DNA of 6,672 nt, taken from the NCBI GenBank assembly GCA_011372835.1, contig DSAJ01000191.1, positions 1-6,672 on the forward strand, given 5' to 3'. Every line of letters starts with the position of its first letter. Position 1 is the stretch's first letter. The translations under genes were made by a program, and so were the position numbers. Shown here piece after piece: positions 5,111 to 6,672 of this stretch. The DNA comes from Methanomicrobia archaeon (lineage in GTDB: Archaea > Methanobacteriota_B > Thermococci > Methanofastidiosales > NM3). The notes below the pieces were generated by a model. It saw only the letters and a program-made list of their open reading frames with translations. It was not told the DNA's origin and did no database searches.

Positions 5111-6256
5111 ATGCAAGACGTTGCTATTGTAGGAGTGGGATGCACGCCCGTGGGGGAGCCATGGGACAAATCATTGAGGGAGATCGCGGTCGATTCGACA
5201 TGGAACGCGCTCGACGATGCAGGCACCGACGAGGTCGACGGTCTCGTTGTCGGCAACATGTCCAGCGGCAATTTCATCGACCAGGAGTCGCTTGGTTCCC
5301 TTATCGCTGACTACGGCGGCCTAGGCAACATCTCGGCGTTCAAGGTCGAGGGCGCATGCGGCTCTGCTGGCGCTGCGTTCAAGGCGGGCGTCATGGCCGT
5401 GGCGTCGGGGTATCACGACGTCGTCTGCGTGACAGGCGTCGAGAAGATGACCGATGTCGTTGGCAACAGCGCAACGAAGATACTGGCCAACGCATGCGAC
5501 AGGGAGTATGAGGCGATACACGGCGTAACGTTCGTTGGCCTCAACGCCATGATCATGAAGCGCTACATGCACGATTACAAGGTGACGAGGGAGCAGATCT
5601 CGACGTTTCCCGTCAACTCGCACAAGAACGGCGTGAAGAATCCCAACGCGATGTTTCGCAGGGAGATCTCGCTTGACACTGTGCTCAACTCGCCGATGGT
5701 GGCAGACCCGCTCACCGTCATGGACTGCGCACCGATCTGCGACGGGGCGGCCTCGGTGATACTCACCACCCGGGAACGCGCCCGCGAGTTCACCGACACG
5801 CCCGTCTTCATCAAGGGATGCTCGGTCAAGGTGGACACGATAGGCGTCCACGACCGCGCCACCGTCACTTCGATGGCGGCCACCAAGGCTGCGGCCAAGG
5901 ACGCGTTCGCACAGGCCAAGATGGAGCCAAAGGATATCCAGACAGCAGAGCTCCACGACGCCTTCTCGATCATGGGCGTTATCGGCCTCGAGGACCTCGG
6001 ATTCGTGGCAGCTGGCAAGGGAGCGAAGTTCGCGGCCGATGGCGAGATCGCCATAGGCGGAAAGCTTCCGTGCTGCACCATGGGCGGCCTCAAGGCCCGC
6101 GGCCATCCGGTGGGCGCAACAGGTGTCTACCAGATCGTCGAGCTGGCAAAGAACATACGCGGCGACGGTGTCATCGACGTAGAAAACGGCATCGCCCAAA
6201 ACATCGGGGGGACCGGTTCGACCGTGTCCGTTGCCATCCTCGGGAGGGATGATTAA
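5111..6256 (+). CDS. Acetyl-CoA C-acetyltransferase (acetoacetyl-CoA thiolase, archaeal SCP2-like type)
   Basis: A 381-residue thiolase that condenses two acetyl-CoA into acetoacetyl-CoA, the substrate of the enzyme encoded just upstream. The nucleophilic cysteine is C83 in GACGSAG (81-87). The archaeal/SCP2-like motif ELHDAFS (280-286, H282) replaces the NEAF motif of classical thiolases. The GHPVGATG motif (331-338) supplies H332. Near the C-terminus, where classical thiolases have CxGG, this protein has NIGGTG (364-369). Neither that cysteine nor the HDCF cysteine of SCP2 thiolases is therefore present. Archaeal homologues are often misannotated as lipid-transfer protein. The start at 5111 follows the previous stop by 4 nt and has a near-perfect Shine-Dalgarno; an upstream in-frame ATG at 5039 lies inside the HMG-CoA synthase gene. 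The thermodynamically unfavourable thiolase reaction is thought to be pulled forward by coupling to HMG-CoA synthase in the shared complex. Confidence 0.93.
   Translation: MQDVAIVGVGCTPVGEPWDKSLREIAVDSTWNALDDAGTDEVDGLVVGNMSSGNFIDQESLGSLIADYGGLGNISAFKVEGACGSAGAAFKAGVMAVASGYHDVVCVTGVEKMTDVVGNSATKILANACDREYEAIHGVTFVGLNAMIMKRYMHDYKVTREQISTFPVNSHKNGVKNPNAMFRREISLDTVLNSPMVADPLTVMDCAPICDGAASVILTTRERAREFTDTPVFIKGCSVKVDTIGVHDRATVTSMAATKAAAKDAFAQAKMEPKDIQTAELHDAFSIMGVIGLEDLGFVAAGKGAKFAADGEIAIGGKLPCCTMGGLKARGHPVGATGVYQIVELAKNIRGDGVIDVENGIAQNIGGTGSTVSVAILGRDD
6243..6247 (+). promoter_or_regulatory. Shine-Dalgarno of the DUF35 gene
   Basis: GGAGG lies within the last codons of the thiolase gene, 8 nt before the ATG at 6256. 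The thiolase stop and this start overlap as TAATG (6254-6258), which points to coupled translation. Confidence 0.7.
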
Positions 6257-6663
6257 TGCCAAGCAGCGTACCCAGGCACTGGAGGGAAAATATCAAGCGC
6301 TACCGCCTTCTCGGCACGAAGTGTGTGTCGTGTGGCACGATCCACTATCCCCGGCGCACCGTCTGCCCGTCATGCAAGGCACGGGAGATGGAAGAGTACC
6401 AGTTCAAGGGCAGCGGTAAGATCTACTCGTACACGATCATCCGAAGCCCCCCGGAGGGATACGAGTTCTGCAAGCCCTACGCGGCAGCGCTCATCGAGCT
6501 CGAGGAGGGGGAGATCATCACCGCCCAGCTCACAGACTGCAACTTCGACGACCTCGAGATCGGCCTGCCGGTGGAATCGGTGATCAGGCGCATGTTCGCC
6601 TACGGCGAATCGGGCATCATCGTCTATGGATACAAGTTCAGGCCCATACTTCCGCGCATGTAA
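6256..6663 (+). CDS. DUF35 zinc-ribbon/OB-fold protein, scaffold of the thiolase/HMG-CoA synthase complex
   Basis: A complete 135-residue protein. Residues 1-20 form a basic, aromatic-containing N-terminal helix (RHWRENIKRYRLLG, 7-20) typical of the family. A rubredoxin-like zinc ribbon follows, with C23-x2-C26 and C37-x2-C40. An OB-fold covers about 50-130, including the GSGKIYSYTII strand (52-62) and the PYAAALIELEEG segment (74-85). DUF35 proteins usually accompany thiolase-fold enzymes and bind the CoA part of their substrates. In the archaeal complex studied from a methanogen, the DUF35 protein bridges thiolase and HMG-CoA synthase and lends a shared CoA-binding site. The gene overlaps the thiolase stop by one base, consistent with stoichiometric production. 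All four zinc ligands are present, so metal binding is expected. Only 9 bases follow its stop, so the operon's 3' end, or any further gene, cannot be judged. Confidence 0.93.
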   Translation: MPSSVPRHWRENIKRYRLLGTKCVSCGTIHYPRRTVCPSCKAREMEEYQFKGSGKIYSYTIIRSPPEGYEFCKPYAAALIELEEGEIITAQLTDCNFDDLEIGLPVESVIRRMFAYGESGIIVYGYKFRPILPRM

Positions 6664-6672
6664 GCGTAATAG

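Noticed and set aside
5321..6262. Long open frame of 313 codons on the - strand opposite the thiolase
   Set aside because: It is fully antisense to a thiolase with all its motifs. Its translation has no recognisable domain and is the kind of skewed sequence expected from GC-rich coding DNA read on the opposite strand.

Overview
The window looks like a chromosomal segment of a euryarchaeon. All six genes lie on the + strand. The coding DNA is GC-rich, while the short intergenic gaps are AT-rich and carry BRE/TATA-type archaeal promoters. Three of the four promoters place the start codon about where transcription should begin, which suggests leaderless mRNAs. The HMG-CoA synthase is of the short archaeal type and sits in the archaeal order HMG-CoA synthase, thiolase, DUF35 protein. 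The lineage below Euryarchaeota cannot be fixed from the sequence; a class II methanogen or a Thermoplasmata-related methanogen would fit, but this is only a guess.

Layout. (1) 91-1461: an FAD-dependent dehydrogenase of the COG2509 type with its own promoter. (2) 1579-3153: a ClC-family chloride channel or transporter with a short C-terminal CBS segment, also with its own promoter. (3) 3240-3956: a 238-residue XRE-type helix-turn-helix regulator resembling COG1709. (4) 4063-6663: a tightly packed three-gene operon of HMG-CoA synthase, acetoacetyl-CoA thiolase and a zinc-ribbon/OB-fold DUF35 protein. Within the operon the spacing is 4 nt and then a 1-nt overlap. No gene-free stretch exceeds about 120 bases.

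How the genes work together. The last three genes carry out the first two steps of the mevalonate pathway, which feeds the isoprenoid chains of archaeal lipids. Thiolase makes acetoacetyl-CoA, HMG-CoA synthase condenses it with another acetyl-CoA, and the DUF35 protein is the known scaffold that joins the two enzymes in archaea. The regulator just upstream is the natural candidate to control this operon. The best lead in the window supports that: an 18-base sequence upstream of the regulator (3191-3208) recurs with 14 of 18 identities upstream of the operon (3977-3994), where it contains a perfect 7+7 inverted repeat. This suggests one regulator controlling both itself and entry into isoprenoid synthesis. 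The first two genes have separate promoters and no evident link to this pathway.

Other points worth a look are a ClC protein lacking the internal proton glutamate and the central selectivity-filter serine, a thiolase lacking the usual second catalytic cysteine, and a perfect inverted repeat flanking the ClC TATA box. I saw no RNA genes, mobile elements, CRISPR arrays or broken genes.
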